Source: Sphingobacteriales bacterium (lineage in GTDB: Bacteria; Bacteroidota; Bacteroidia; Chitinophagales; Chitinophagaceae). Taken from it: a stretch of DNA of 64,000 nt. The position numbers and the translations under genes were made by a program. This document shows, piece after piece, positions 24,725-32,926 of the stretch (positions are counted from its first letter, which is position 1; each line of letters starts with the position of its first letter). The stretch covers positions 1 to 64,000 of the forward strand of contig JACPUV010000025.1 of the NCBI GenBank assembly GCA_016192105.1. The letters are read 5' to 3'. The notes under the pieces were generated by a model. That model had not been told where the DNA came from. It did no database searches and saw only the letters and a program-made list of their open reading frames with translations.

Positions 24725-25098
24725 CCGGCGGAGGGTGCAGCGCCATTCAGCTTTTTAAAATATATTTCCAGGGCGGCGGCCGCCTGTTTCGGAAAGGTCA
24801 CCGTATTGGGAAATACAAATTCATCATCGGGCCCGGGCTTTAATTCCTCCGCGAGGGCCTCCCATTTTTGTGTCCATACGGAATAATGTTCGATCAATGC
24901 ATCCGAAGCAGGCTGCAGCCCGGCGGGCAGCTGATCATTATGATCCAGCAATAAACGGTGGGCCTTTGCATTATTTTTTTTCAATTCCTGCGCATAGCGA
25001 AAAGTTTTACCTGCCTGCAGGTAGGCCTTGTAGTCGTCAATGGACTTATTCAGGGTGAGAAGAAATTCTGCCAGGAAATGTTCGGCCTGAGTTTGCAT
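24721..25098 (-). CDS. Hypothetical cytoplasmic protein
   Basis: The likely start is the ATG at 25098 (MQTQAEHFLAEFLLTLNKS), giving 125 residues. An alternative long frame to 25176 is less natural. The sequence is mostly helical (SIDDYKAYLQAGKTFRYAQELKKNNAKAHRLL, then YSVWTQKWEALAEEL). It has no signal peptide, no membrane segment and no cysteine. I do not recognise the family. It shares a TTAA stop overlap with the SET gene on the opposite strand. Confidence 0.55.
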   Translation of the reverse strand: MQTQAEHFLAEFLLTLNKSIDDYKAYLQAGKTFRYAQELKKNNAKAHRLLLDHNDQLPAGLQPASDALIEHYSVWTQKWEALAEELKPGPDDEFVFPNTVTFPKQAAAALEIYFKKLNGAAPSAG

Positions 25099-25179
25099 TT
25101 GTAAAGTTAATGAAGGGGCCGGATGCAACATTGCCGGGATACAATATATTTTACGGAACGGCCGGAGCCGGGTCATTCC

Positions 25180-25703
25180 TTACCGGAGCCGCTTAAACCC
25201 GATTCTTTCCCGGTTGGTCCAGTTTTTTTGCTCTCCCCTTTCATCCAGTAATCCTTCCAGTGCTTCATAGATCTGGTTTAACTGGATATTATGACTGCCT
25301 GTAATTTCTTTTAATTCTTTTAACTGGGACGTAATCTTCCGGTAATTAAAAGCATAATCTTTCAAGGCTATAAAAGCCCTTACGATAGCTATATTCATTT
25401 GTACGGCTTTCCGGGTCTTGAGGATACTGGCCAGCATGGTCACTCCGTGTTCTGTGAACGCATAGGGTAGTGCGGGACTGAATTTTAAGCTACTGGTAAG
25501 CTTATCACAATTTGTGATAACCTCTACCCACTCTTTTTTACTTAATGGGAACATAAAGTCTTTCGGGAATCGCTGCTTGTTACGGTTTACGGCTTGTTTC
25601 AATACCCTTGTCTCAGTACCATAAAGCCTGGCAAGATCAAAATCCAGCATTATTTTTAGCCCCTTATTTCATAAATAAGCGGTTGAATATTTCTCAATTG
25701 CAT
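25180..25703 (-). pseudogene. ORF6N-domain (KilA-N-like) protein gene with a frameshift
   Basis: The long frame (from the ATG at 25650, MLDFDLARLYGTETRVLKQ) is the ORF6N domain found in phage and host DNA-binding proteins. It lacks the first ~15 residues of the domain. Those residues are present in another frame directly upstream: MQLRNIQPLIYEIRG from an ATG at 25703. The frame changes at the CCCC run 25660-25663; one extra base would join IYEIRG to KIMLDFDLA exactly as in the family. The downstream part is otherwise intact with a helical C terminus. The protein may still be made from 25650 in truncated form. Family members are often phage-derived regulators, but no phage genes are adjacent. 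Confidence 0.75.
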
Positions 25704-25896
25704 GGCAGATGAGTTGAATGATTAATTACGGGAAACGAGAACTGCCGGCAATTTAAGGGGAATCCTTGCAGGGATCCGGTGGAAATAAACATAATGCCCT
25801 GTATTTTCCGGGTATTGAAGGAAAAAATAGCCAGGGTTGAGCGTAAAAAAGCCCTGAAGAAAACAGGGCCTGAACAATAATCCGTGCGATGATATT

Positions 25897-27006
25897 TTAG
25901 ATACCCGCCAAATACTGGCTATGAATATACTTTGCCACATCGGTCAGGTTCTTACTGCTTTCATACACAGCTAACTGACGGTCGGCGCCGGTACCGTGCT
26001 CCAGTATTTTATGGATATATGCAATCCGGTGACGGCTACCGAGGTGGTCCAGCACGGGATCGAGGAAATCAAGTAATTCATAAAGCAGCGCCCGGGTATT
26101 CACTTCCTCTTCCTTGCCAAAATCGATCAGGTATCCGTCCACCCCATAGCGGCTGGCTCTCCATTTATTCTCATTGAGCAGGGCCCGGCTGTACTGGATA
26201 AAATTAAGGTTCTTGGAACGCAGCATATAGATCCGGGCACAGATGGCCTGGAAGAGGGCGGCTAAGGTGATGGTCTCATCCACGGTAAGCGGGATATCGC
26301 AGACCCGGAATTCAACTGTGTTGAAGAAAGGATGTACCCGGAGATCCCACCAGATCTTTTTGGCATTATCAATGCAATTGGTCTTGATCAGCAGTTTGAC
26401 ATAATTGTCATATGCTTCAATGCTGTCAAAGGCATCAGGTATCCCGGTTCGGGGAAACTTATCAAATACTTTTGTGCGGAATGATTTGTAACCGGTCATC
26501 CGTCCCTCCCAGAAGGGGGAGTTGGTGCTAAGGGCGAAAATATGCGGCAGGAAATAACGGGTACTGTTGGCAATATGGTTGGCCATTTCGCGGCTTTCCA
26601 TACCTACATGTACGTGCAGCCCGAAGATCAGGTTGCTGCGGGCCGCTTCCTGCAATTCGTTTACGATTTCGTTGTACCGGATATGATCGGTGATCAACTG
26701 GCTTTCCCAGTGGCTGAAAGGATGTGTGCCGGCGGCTCCCATGGAATAACCCAGTCCCCCGGCAATGCCGCTGATTGTTTTACGCAGGGCCGCCACATCG
26801 CTGTAGGCTTCATCAATATCTACACAGATATCCGTACCCACTTCCACTACGGCCTGGTGCATCTCAGCCTTTACCTTGTCTTTGATCATCTTTTGCCCTT
26901 CGTGTACAATGCGCTGTTCATGGCTCTTCAGCTCAAAACTGTGCGGATCAAGCACCATGTACTCTTCTTCAACGCCGAGGGTGAAAGTTTTATAGTTGAG
27001 GTTCAT
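25897..27006 (-). CDS. Carboxylate-amine ligase, YbdK/GCS2 family
   Basis: The 369-residue protein belongs to the glutamate-cysteine ligase type 2 family: FTLGVEEEYMVLDP at the start, then EVGTDICVDIDEAYSDV, GTHPFSHWESQ, FGLHVHVGME, and WWDLRVHPFFNTVEFRVCDIP. The family activates a carboxylate with ATP and joins it to an amine. The E. coli YbdK protein has weak gamma-glutamylcysteine activity, but the true substrates are unknown for most members. Here it follows the ATP-grasp gene on the same strand with a 41-bp gap, so the two ligases probably act in one pathway. Its leader contains the repeated octamer CCTATCAA. Confidence 0.9.
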   Translation of the reverse strand: MNLNYKTFTLGVEEEYMVLDPHSFELKSHEQRIVHEGQKMIKDKVKAEMHQAVVEVGTDICVDIDEAYSDVAALRKTISGIAGGLGYSMGAAGTHPFSHWESQLITDHIRYNEIVNELQEAARSNLIFGLHVHVGMESREMANHIANSTRYFLPHIFALSTNSPFWEGRMTGYKSFRTKVFDKFPRTGIPDAFDSIEAYDNYVKLLIKTNCIDNAKKIWWDLRVHPFFNTVEFRVCDIPLTVDETITLAALFQAICARIYMLRSKNLNFIQYSRALLNENKWRASRYGVDGYLIDFGKEEEVNTRALLYELLDFLDPVLDHLGSRHRIAYIHKILEHGTGADRQLAVYESSKNLTDVAKYIHSQYLAGI

Positions 27007-27011
27007 TGAGT

Positions 27012-27038
27012 TTTAGTTGATAGGTTGATAGGTTGAGG
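27012..27038. repeat. Short tandem repeat in the leader of the ligase gene
   Basis: GTTGATAGG occurs twice in tandem, followed by a partial GTTGAGG copy. It lies between the ligase start and the ATP-grasp stop codon. Confidence 0.6.
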
Positions 27039-27047
27039 ATTGAATGG

Positions 27048-28004
27048 TTAACTTTTCAACTTCACCCCGGTGCTGCTCCGCTTCACATACTCCCCCCAGG
27101 TCAGATTATCCGCATCATCTTTTTGTGCCAGCGCTTTTTCGATCGCGTAGGTTGCCGCAGTTTCCACCACCCATTCAAAGTTTTCCTGTCCCACACTGTG
27201 CAGGTCTGCATCTGGTGCCGGGTTGCAGAAATCAATGGCATAAGGTACACCATCCCGTATGGCCAGTTCCACCGTATTGAAATCATAACCTAAATAGCTG
27301 TTGATGCGGAGTACGATATCGGTCATTTGCTGCAACCGTTCAGCTGAAGGGCTGAAGTCAGCCACATAGCGCAGGTGGTGCGGATTGCGCGGTTCATAAG
27401 ACATGATCCGCACCTGTTTCCCCCCGATACAGTAACAACGGTAATATTCGGTAAACACGATCTCCTCCTGGAGCAGCATAACCAGTTGTCCCGTTTCGGC
27501 ATGTTTCTGAAAGAAATCTTCCGGTCCGGTCAGTTTATAGACATTTTTCCAGCCGCCACCCGCAAAAGGTTTCATATAAGCCGGGAAGCCCACATAATTA
27601 AAAATTGACTCCCAGTCGAGCGGGTATGCCAGGTTGCTGAACGATTCATTGGAGGTATCATCCGGCAGATCCCGGGAGGGAATAATAGCCGTTTTGGGAA
27701 CCGGTACATCCACTTTTGTCATCAGGCAGTTGTTGAAATATTTATCGTCGGCACTCCACCAGAAAGGATTATTGATAACCGCAGTACCGGTAACCGCCGC
27801 ATTCTTCAGCCAGGTGCGGTAGAAAGGGACGTCCTGCGAAATACGGTCAATGATCACGGCATAGCCGCAGGGCACCCCCTGCATAGCCTTATCGATCCGT
27901 ACAGGTTCGGCCACCACACCGGGTACATGCTTGCTGTTGACCCTCGCAATGAACGCATCCGGGAAGGAGCGTTCTTTTCCATGCAGAATTCCGATTTTCT
28001 TCAT
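27048..28004 (-). CDS. ATP-grasp-fold ligase-like protein
   Basis: This 318-residue protein reads as an ATP-grasp enzyme. It has an N-terminal pre-domain (MKKIGILHGKERSFPDAFIARVN), then NNPFWWSADDKYFNNCLMTKVDVPVPKT. The ATP-binding lysine/glycine segment YMKPFAGGGWKNVYKL follows, then VMLLQEEIVFTEYYRCYCIGGKQVRIMSYEP. The metal-binding end is TVELAIRDGVPYAIDFCNPAPDADL, with Asp/Asn in place of the usual Glu/Asn pair. Such enzymes link a carboxylate to an amine or thiol through an acyl phosphate. Its neighbour is a GCS2-type ligase and a divergent esterase. The product is not known to me. Confidence 0.8.
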   Translation of the reverse strand: MKKIGILHGKERSFPDAFIARVNSKHVPGVVAEPVRIDKAMQGVPCGYAVIIDRISQDVPFYRTWLKNAAVTGTAVINNPFWWSADDKYFNNCLMTKVDVPVPKTAIIPSRDLPDDTSNESFSNLAYPLDWESIFNYVGFPAYMKPFAGGGWKNVYKLTGPEDFFQKHAETGQLVMLLQEEIVFTEYYRCYCIGGKQVRIMSYEPRNPHHLRYVADFSPSAERLQQMTDIVLRINSYLGYDFNTVELAIRDGVPYAIDFCNPAPDADLHSVGQENFEWVVETAATYAIEKALAQKDDADNLTWGEYVKRSSTGVKLKS

Positions 28005-28166
28005 AAGCTGATTTTAGATGAATAATTGTAGCACCGCTCCGTGGCCGCTGACAGGGGAGAAGAGGCTTTCCAAATTTATTTTTTCGGCGGCACACCACCA
28101 AATTAACCGGGGCCTTTTAACCCATGCCGGGCTATTAATTCCGGGTTCCCTTTATTACGAAATCCT

Positions 28167-28174
28167 TATTTTTG
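28167..28174 (+). promoter_or_regulatory. -7 element (TATTTTTG) of the esterase gene
   Basis: A perfect TAnnTTTG with 5 nt (AAACC) before the ATG at 28180; the mRNA should be leaderless. Confidence 0.65.
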
Positions 28175-28179
28175 AAACC

Positions 28180-29004
28180 ATGCAAAAGGAAGCGAAAGAA
28201 GCATCCGTTGTGGTGAAAGAAGAAGCATACCTGCCCTCTGATTTACTTGGCCGGGAGGTAAAAGTCGAATTCTTTCTTCCCGCGGATCATGTACCGGGCG
28301 CCCCGCTCAGTTTATTGCTGATCAATGACGGGCAGGATATGGAGAAAATGCATTTCCGGCTGATTTTGGAAAAATTATATAGCGCGAATGCGATTGAACC
28401 CCTGCTATTTGCCGCTATCCACGCGGGAGAAGACCGGAAAATGGAATATGGTACTCAACGGGAGCCCGATTATAAAGACCGGGGAGCCAAAGCCCCGCTC
28501 TATACTTCATTTATTTTCGATGAATTGTTGCCTTTTATACGGGTTAGGTTCGGTATTCCATCATTTAAAGAAAAAGCGTACGCCGGTTTTTCCCTGGGGG
28601 GGCTCAGTGCCCTGGATATTGTCTGGAACCGGCCCGGGGAGTTTACCAGGGCCGGTGTTTTTTCAGCCTCGCTCTGGTGGAGAAGCCTGGACCAGGAGGA
28701 TGAAAATTACGATGATGATAAGCACCGGATCATGCACCGGCAAATAAGAGACGGCCAATACGCCCCCTGGCTGAAATTTTTTCTGCAATGCGGACAACTG
28801 GATGAAGTCAAGGACCGGAACAATAATGGCATCATCGATTCTATTGATGATACACTGGACCTGATCAAAGAGCTGGAAGCAAAGGGGTACAGCCGGGATC
28901 ATGATATTACTTATCTCGAACTGGAGGACGGCCACCACGATGTGTTTACCTGGGGAAGAGCCATGCCGGAATTCCTGAAATGGGGATGGGGGACTAGTCG
29001 GTAG
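28180..29004 (+). CDS. Alpha/beta-hydrolase esterase (enterochelin-esterase-like)
   Basis: The start at 28180 gives 274 residues without a signal peptide. The nucleophile is Ser138 in the elbow YAGFSLGGLSAL, with a candidate acid Asp208 (FLQCGQLDE) and histidine 252 or 253 (LEDGHHDVFTWG). The fold is that of esterase D/enterochelin-esterase-like proteins. Between acid and histidine lies KDRNNNGIIDSID, which matches a calcium-binding EF-hand loop (D212, N214, N216, G217, D220, D223). The final residues GTSR and the stop codon come from a GTAGTCGGGAG repeat array, so the original 3' end may have been replaced. It is divergent from the two ligase genes and may deacylate their product. Confidence 0.85.
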   Translation: MQKEAKEASVVVKEEAYLPSDLLGREVKVEFFLPADHVPGAPLSLLLINDGQDMEKMHFRLILEKLYSANAIEPLLFAAIHAGEDRKMEYGTQREPDYKDRGAKAPLYTSFIFDELLPFIRVRFGIPSFKEKAYAGFSLGGLSALDIVWNRPGEFTRAGVFSASLWWRSLDQEDENYDDDKHRIMHRQIRDGQYAPWLKFFLQCGQLDEVKDRNNNGIIDSIDDTLDLIKELEAKGYSRDHDITYLELEDGHHDVFTWGRAMPEFLKWGWGTSR

Positions 29005-29099
29005 TCGGGAGTTAGTAGTCGGGAGTCGGGAGTTAGTAGTCGGGAGTCAACAGCCCGTACAGAAAAGGTGTCAGGTGTCGGATGTCGGGTGTCAGGCAA
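28994..29099. repeat. Degenerate short tandem repeats after the esterase gene
   Basis: At 28994-29048 a GTAGTCGGGAG(TTA) unit is repeated about four times, with GGGAGTC interruptions. At 29068-29099 a second short array alternates GGTGTC and GATGTC. The first array supplies the last codons and stop of the esterase gene. Confidence 0.75.
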
Positions 29100-29424
29100 C
29101 AGCCCCTCCTTAATGTATTTTTTTTAATAAATAGGCTTCCGCTTTTCCTCATGCGAAGCCGTATGATCGTGTCATCCTGCCTGCCGGCCGTAGCGCAGCG
29201 AAGGTGGGAGTAGATGCCAAAGAAAATCTTCATTGCAGAAGAACAGCGATTTGCGTCGTATCGAAGGAAACAAACAGCTACTCGTTTTACGTGATCTGCC
29301 CGAAACCTGCCTTTGCCGGCAGGCAGGCTCATTTCTTGTAACTCGTAGCTTAAGGTATAAGCCGACAAAATAGAAAAAGCCGGTTCATTTGAGCCGGCTT
29401 TTCCTATACTAACCCATCCGGGTA
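29005..29424. other. 420-bp intergenic region with repeats and an inverted repeat
   Basis: No gene is supported here. After the tandem repeats there is a perfect 13-bp inverted repeat: CCTGCCTGCCGGC at 29176-29188 and GCCGGCAGGCAGG at 29315-29327, 126 bp apart. The enclosed segment has no convincing reading frame. It looks like a small mobile or repetitive intergenic element. Confidence 0.55.
29374..29402 (-). terminator. Terminator of the Oar-like receptor gene
   Basis: On the minus strand AAAAGCCGG / CCGGCTTTTT forms a stem with a 10-nt loop and ends in a T-tract, 23 bp after the stop codon at 29425. Confidence 0.85.
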
Positions 29425-32400
29425 TTAATTGAAGATATAACGCAGACCAAACTGAACAGAGTAGGTTGAGAAGATACTCACGTTATCCCGGAATGTTTTG
29501 GTGATGATATTCCCATTGGCAGTAGCCAGCCTGAACTGGGGTACTACGGTACCACCCGGAACCAATGAGTTCTGGTTGGTCGGAATCAGGATAGAACTTG
29601 CATTGATCGTTTTCAATTTACCCCAATCGGAATTGATCACATTACCCAGGTTAAAAACATCCACGGTGAACTGTACAGTGTTCTTGGTTTTACCCACCCG
29701 TGTAAACAGATCCTGCATGAATTTCAGATCCACCCGGTTCAGCCACGGAATCTGGGCGCCATTGCGTTCTGCGTACTGGCCCCTGTGCGCTTTCAGGTAT
29801 TTATCCTGCTGAATATAGCTTTCAAAAAGAGAGCGTTGTGAAGTCTGGTCATATACCACGCCATTTACGGTCTGGCTGGCAAACTGCATATTTTGCATGT
29901 CAGCAGCAGTCGGGATATAGATCAGGTCATTACCGGAAACACCATCCCGGTTGAAATCACCACCATAGGTATATGAGAAACGGCCGGAAATTGCACCATT
30001 GTAGATCAGGGAAACGGTGGTGGCCAGGTGTTTCAGGTATTCTTTACGGTAAGAAACCAATGCCACAATGCGGTCAGGGAGAACATAATCTGTATAACCC
30101 AGCGGGGAACTGTTGGCGCCGTTCACTGTTGTGGTAATTTGCCAGGCTGACTGGGGCTGATCACCACTTCCGTCATGCATATTACCGGCAAGGGCCTTGG
30201 TGTAGGCAAAGGAAGCATAAAATCCTTTTGCAAAGGGCTTTTCTACTTTAGCAGTCAGCGATAAATAGTAGCCTTTCTTCCCGTTAGTAAGCAGGATTGG
30301 GTTGAAAGCACTGGTACCACCCACAGTCGGTACCCCTGCTGAATTCAGCGTATTGATGAAACGGGTGGGTACGGTGGCTCCATAAATAACCCTGCTGTCC
30401 GGGTAGCCGCTTACATTCAGCGGGGCAGGGCTTTGCAGGTTGGGATTGCTGAAGAAAGCGGTATTAATATCTTTATTGAAGATAGCTTCCAGGGTACCAA
30501 TCAGGCCTCCGCCCAATTTGCCATCCATCGCTAAGCTTGATTTCCAAGATTGCGGGAATCTGAAATCAGGATCAAGGGCCGTAACGGTACCAGGTACAAT
30601 GGTACCGGCCTGGGGCACACTGCTGGGGCGGTAAGCCGCCGGATCAGGATTGAAAGGACGGTTTACATTATTCGAAAGTCCGTTAAATGACTGGGTGATC
30701 TGGATCATTCCGTTATCACCTGACTGGCTCACAATCCATACAAAGGGCACTTTACCGGTAAAGACGCCGGTACCACCACGGATCTGCAGGGAACGGTCGC
30801 CATACAGATCCCAGTTGAAGCCCATACGCGGAGACCACATCAAACGGGTGGAGGGCAGGGCGCCTGTATTCATTTTAATACCACCGGCAAAAGTCATAGC
30901 GGAAACCAGCGGGTGTTCCACGATCTGCGGTACATCCGGGTAAGTAGCCCGGTCAACACGTAATCCCAGTGTTAAACGTAAATTCCGGTTAACCGTGATC
31001 TCATCCTGTCCGTATAAAGAAAGCTGGGCGAATTTAAAGGAGGAGAATGCCGGTGCAAAATTCTTTGACAAAGAATAAGTAAGCGCAAAGTCCCTGGGAT
31101 CCCGTCCATTTACAAAATCAGACCAGGTATTGAATACATAATAACTGGTGGCAAAACGCTGGAATCCATTGATGGTTTCGCTCATATCAAACTGGCCGCC
31201 GACGGTCCAGGCATGCTTCCCGCTGGTCCAGCTCAGGTTATCAATTACAGAGTATGTTTTTACTTTCCGCAGGTTACCAAAGCTGAAGGGTTCATAACCA
31301 AACGAAGTATAAGGAGCGGAAGCGGAAACGCCGGTAGTGCTCAGGATATCCACAAAGGGGAAAATCTGGCTGTCCGTTTCACGGGAGTCATTCTGGTAGG
31401 TAAAGGTTCCCCTTAATGTATTGGACAACCGGCCCCAGTTAGAGTTCAGTTCTGCTGCCAGTGAATACAGGTTGGCTCCCTGGAAATAGTTTGAATTCTT
31501 ATACCAGAGTGAGTTATTGTTGGTACGGCCGAGACCGGATGCATACGTGAAACCAGCACCGGAAGTGGAAGAACTGGGGCTGTTGGGCTCACCGCCTTCT
31601 ACCTGGCTGTAACGAACATTAAAACGATGTCTGGCATTGATGTTCCAGTCAAGGCGCATCATGTATTTTGTTCTTTCGATATTGGGTGTATAATTGTCCC
31701 AGGGGCCAGTAACATACCCGTAGGTGTCAAACAGGTACTGACTGATAATCCTTAAAGAGTCAGCGGAAGGACGGGCAATATTGGAAGCACTGCCGTAAGC
31801 TGCAGAAGCAGATGAAGCAGTCAGGGTCTGAACAGATTTGGGCTGTGTTTCTTTTTCGTAGTTAAAGAAGAAGAACAGTTTGTTCTTAATAATCGGGCCA
31901 CCGATCCGGAAACCAACCTGCTTAAATTCTTCTGACGGACGGGTGAATACTGTATTCCCCACTTTATAGCCGCGCTGGTTCTGGTTTCTCCAATATGTAT
32001 AGGCAGAGCCGGAAAAAGTATTTGTACCGGAGCGGGTGATCGCATTGATTGCACTGCCGATGAATCCTGTCTGACGGACATCAAATGGGGTGATATTTAC
32101 TGAGATTTCTTCCAGTGCATCCAGGGAGATGGGGGTACCACCTGCAGGCAGGTTATTACCGATACCAAAGCTGTTGTTGAAGTCGGCTCCATCCACCGTA
32201 AAGTTATTCTGGCGGTAGTTACCACCTCCAACGGACTGTCCGTTACCGCTCGCTTGAGGGGTAGAACGGGTCAGGTCGTTGATGCTGCGGCTGATCGTGG
32301 GTAACTGGTTGATCTGGCGGATACCTATATTGTTAACAGAACCGGTTCTGTTTGCGTTCAGCACAGAACTTCTCCGCCCCGTGGTCAGCACCACGTTTTC

Positions 32401-32745
32401 CAGGGAAGCCGAAGTTTTGTTCAAATAGGGATTGAGGAGGAAGGATTCAGCCAGTTGCAGGTAAACGTTTTCAAATTTACCGGCATCATGTCCAACGAAA
32501 CTTATTTCAATCAGATAAGGGCCCCCAACCCGCATATTCTGTATGGAAAACTGGCCGCCTGCACGCGAAATGGTAGAGTATTTTGTGCCGGAAGGCTGGT
32601 GTGTCGCCACAATGGTGGCACCAACCAGGGGCTCTTCAGCATTGTTCTTAACCGTACCATTAATGGCAGAGGTAGTAATCTGGGCAAATAGCATGGGGCT
32701 GGCCACAAGGGCAACAACTAACAAAAAGACTATTCTCTTAAGCAT
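29425..32745 (-). CDS. Oar-like TonB-dependent receptor
   Basis: This 1106-residue outer-membrane protein has a signal peptide (MLKRIVFLLVVALVASPMLFAQ), a carboxypeptidase-regulatory-like domain (INGTVKNNAEEPLVGATIVAT), a plug region (NRTGSVNNIGIRQINQLPTI, VGGGNYRQNNFTVDGADFNN) and a long barrel ending in SVQFGLRYIFN. The closing aromatic residue fits an outer-membrane barrel. This group, named after Myxococcus Oar, is large and often involved in uptake or export of peptides and proteins; the ligand is not predictable. It is not closely similar to the two receptors at 6.5-11.7 kb. There is no SusD partner beside it. Confidence 0.9.
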   Translation of the reverse strand: MLKRIVFLLVVALVASPMLFAQITTSAINGTVKNNAEEPLVGATIVATHQPSGTKYSTISRAGGQFSIQNMRVGGPYLIEISFVGHDAGKFENVYLQLAESFLLNPYLNKTSASLENVVLTTGRRSSVLNANRTGSVNNIGIRQINQLPTISRSINDLTRSTPQASGNGQSVGGGNYRQNNFTVDGADFNNSFGIGNNLPAGGTPISLDALEEISVNITPFDVRQTGFIGSAINAITRSGTNTFSGSAYTYWRNQNQRGYKVGNTVFTRPSEEFKQVGFRIGGPIIKNKLFFFFNYEKETQPKSVQTLTASSASAAYGSASNIARPSADSLRIISQYLFDTYGYVTGPWDNYTPNIERTKYMMRLDWNINARHRFNVRYSQVEGGEPNSPSSSTSGAGFTYASGLGRTNNNSLWYKNSNYFQGANLYSLAAELNSNWGRLSNTLRGTFTYQNDSRETDSQIFPFVDILSTTGVSASAPYTSFGYEPFSFGNLRKVKTYSVIDNLSWTSGKHAWTVGGQFDMSETINGFQRFATSYYVFNTWSDFVNGRDPRDFALTYSLSKNFAPAFSSFKFAQLSLYGQDEITVNRNLRLTLGLRVDRATYPDVPQIVEHPLVSAMTFAGGIKMNTGALPSTRLMWSPRMGFNWDLYGDRSLQIRGGTGVFTGKVPFVWIVSQSGDNGMIQITQSFNGLSNNVNRPFNPDPAAYRPSSVPQAGTIVPGTVTALDPDFRFPQSWKSSLAMDGKLGGGLIGTLEAIFNKDINTAFFSNPNLQSPAPLNVSGYPDSRVIYGATVPTRFINTLNSAGVPTVGGTSAFNPILLTNGKKGYYLSLTAKVEKPFAKGFYASFAYTKALAGNMHDGSGDQPQSAWQITTTVNGANSSPLGYTDYVLPDRIVALVSYRKEYLKHLATTVSLIYNGAISGRFSYTYGGDFNRDGVSGNDLIYIPTAADMQNMQFASQTVNGVVYDQTSQRSLFESYIQQDKYLKAHRGQYAERNGAQIPWLNRVDLKFMQDLFTRVGKTKNTVQFTVDVFNLGNVINSDWGKLKTINASSILIPTNQNSLVPGGTVVPQFRLATANGNIITKTFRDNVSIFSTYSVQFGLRYIFN

Positions 32746-32904
32746 AAAGATTGGTTTTCGGTTGCAAAGAAAGGGAATATTTCCAAATTAAATATAGGCA
32801 AATATTAACAAACGGCTATTGAAATGTAATGCTTTAGAAAGACAGCCCCGGGCCCGGTTTTGCTGCCCCGGGAGGTCGGTAACCGGAAGGCGCGCCGATT
32901 GTTC

Positions 32905-32912
32905 TATTTTTG
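32905..32912 (+). promoter_or_regulatory. -7 element (TATTTTTG) of ribBA
   Basis: A perfect TAnnTTTG match, 14 nt before the ATG at 32927. No FMN riboswitch was recognised in the short leader. Confidence 0.65.
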
Positions 32913-32926
32913 CCAAAAAAAGGCCG

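Noticed and set aside
29033..29368. 111-residue minus-strand frame in the 29-kb intergenic region
   Set aside because: It consists of repeat arrays and inverted-repeat sequence, with no protein-like composition.
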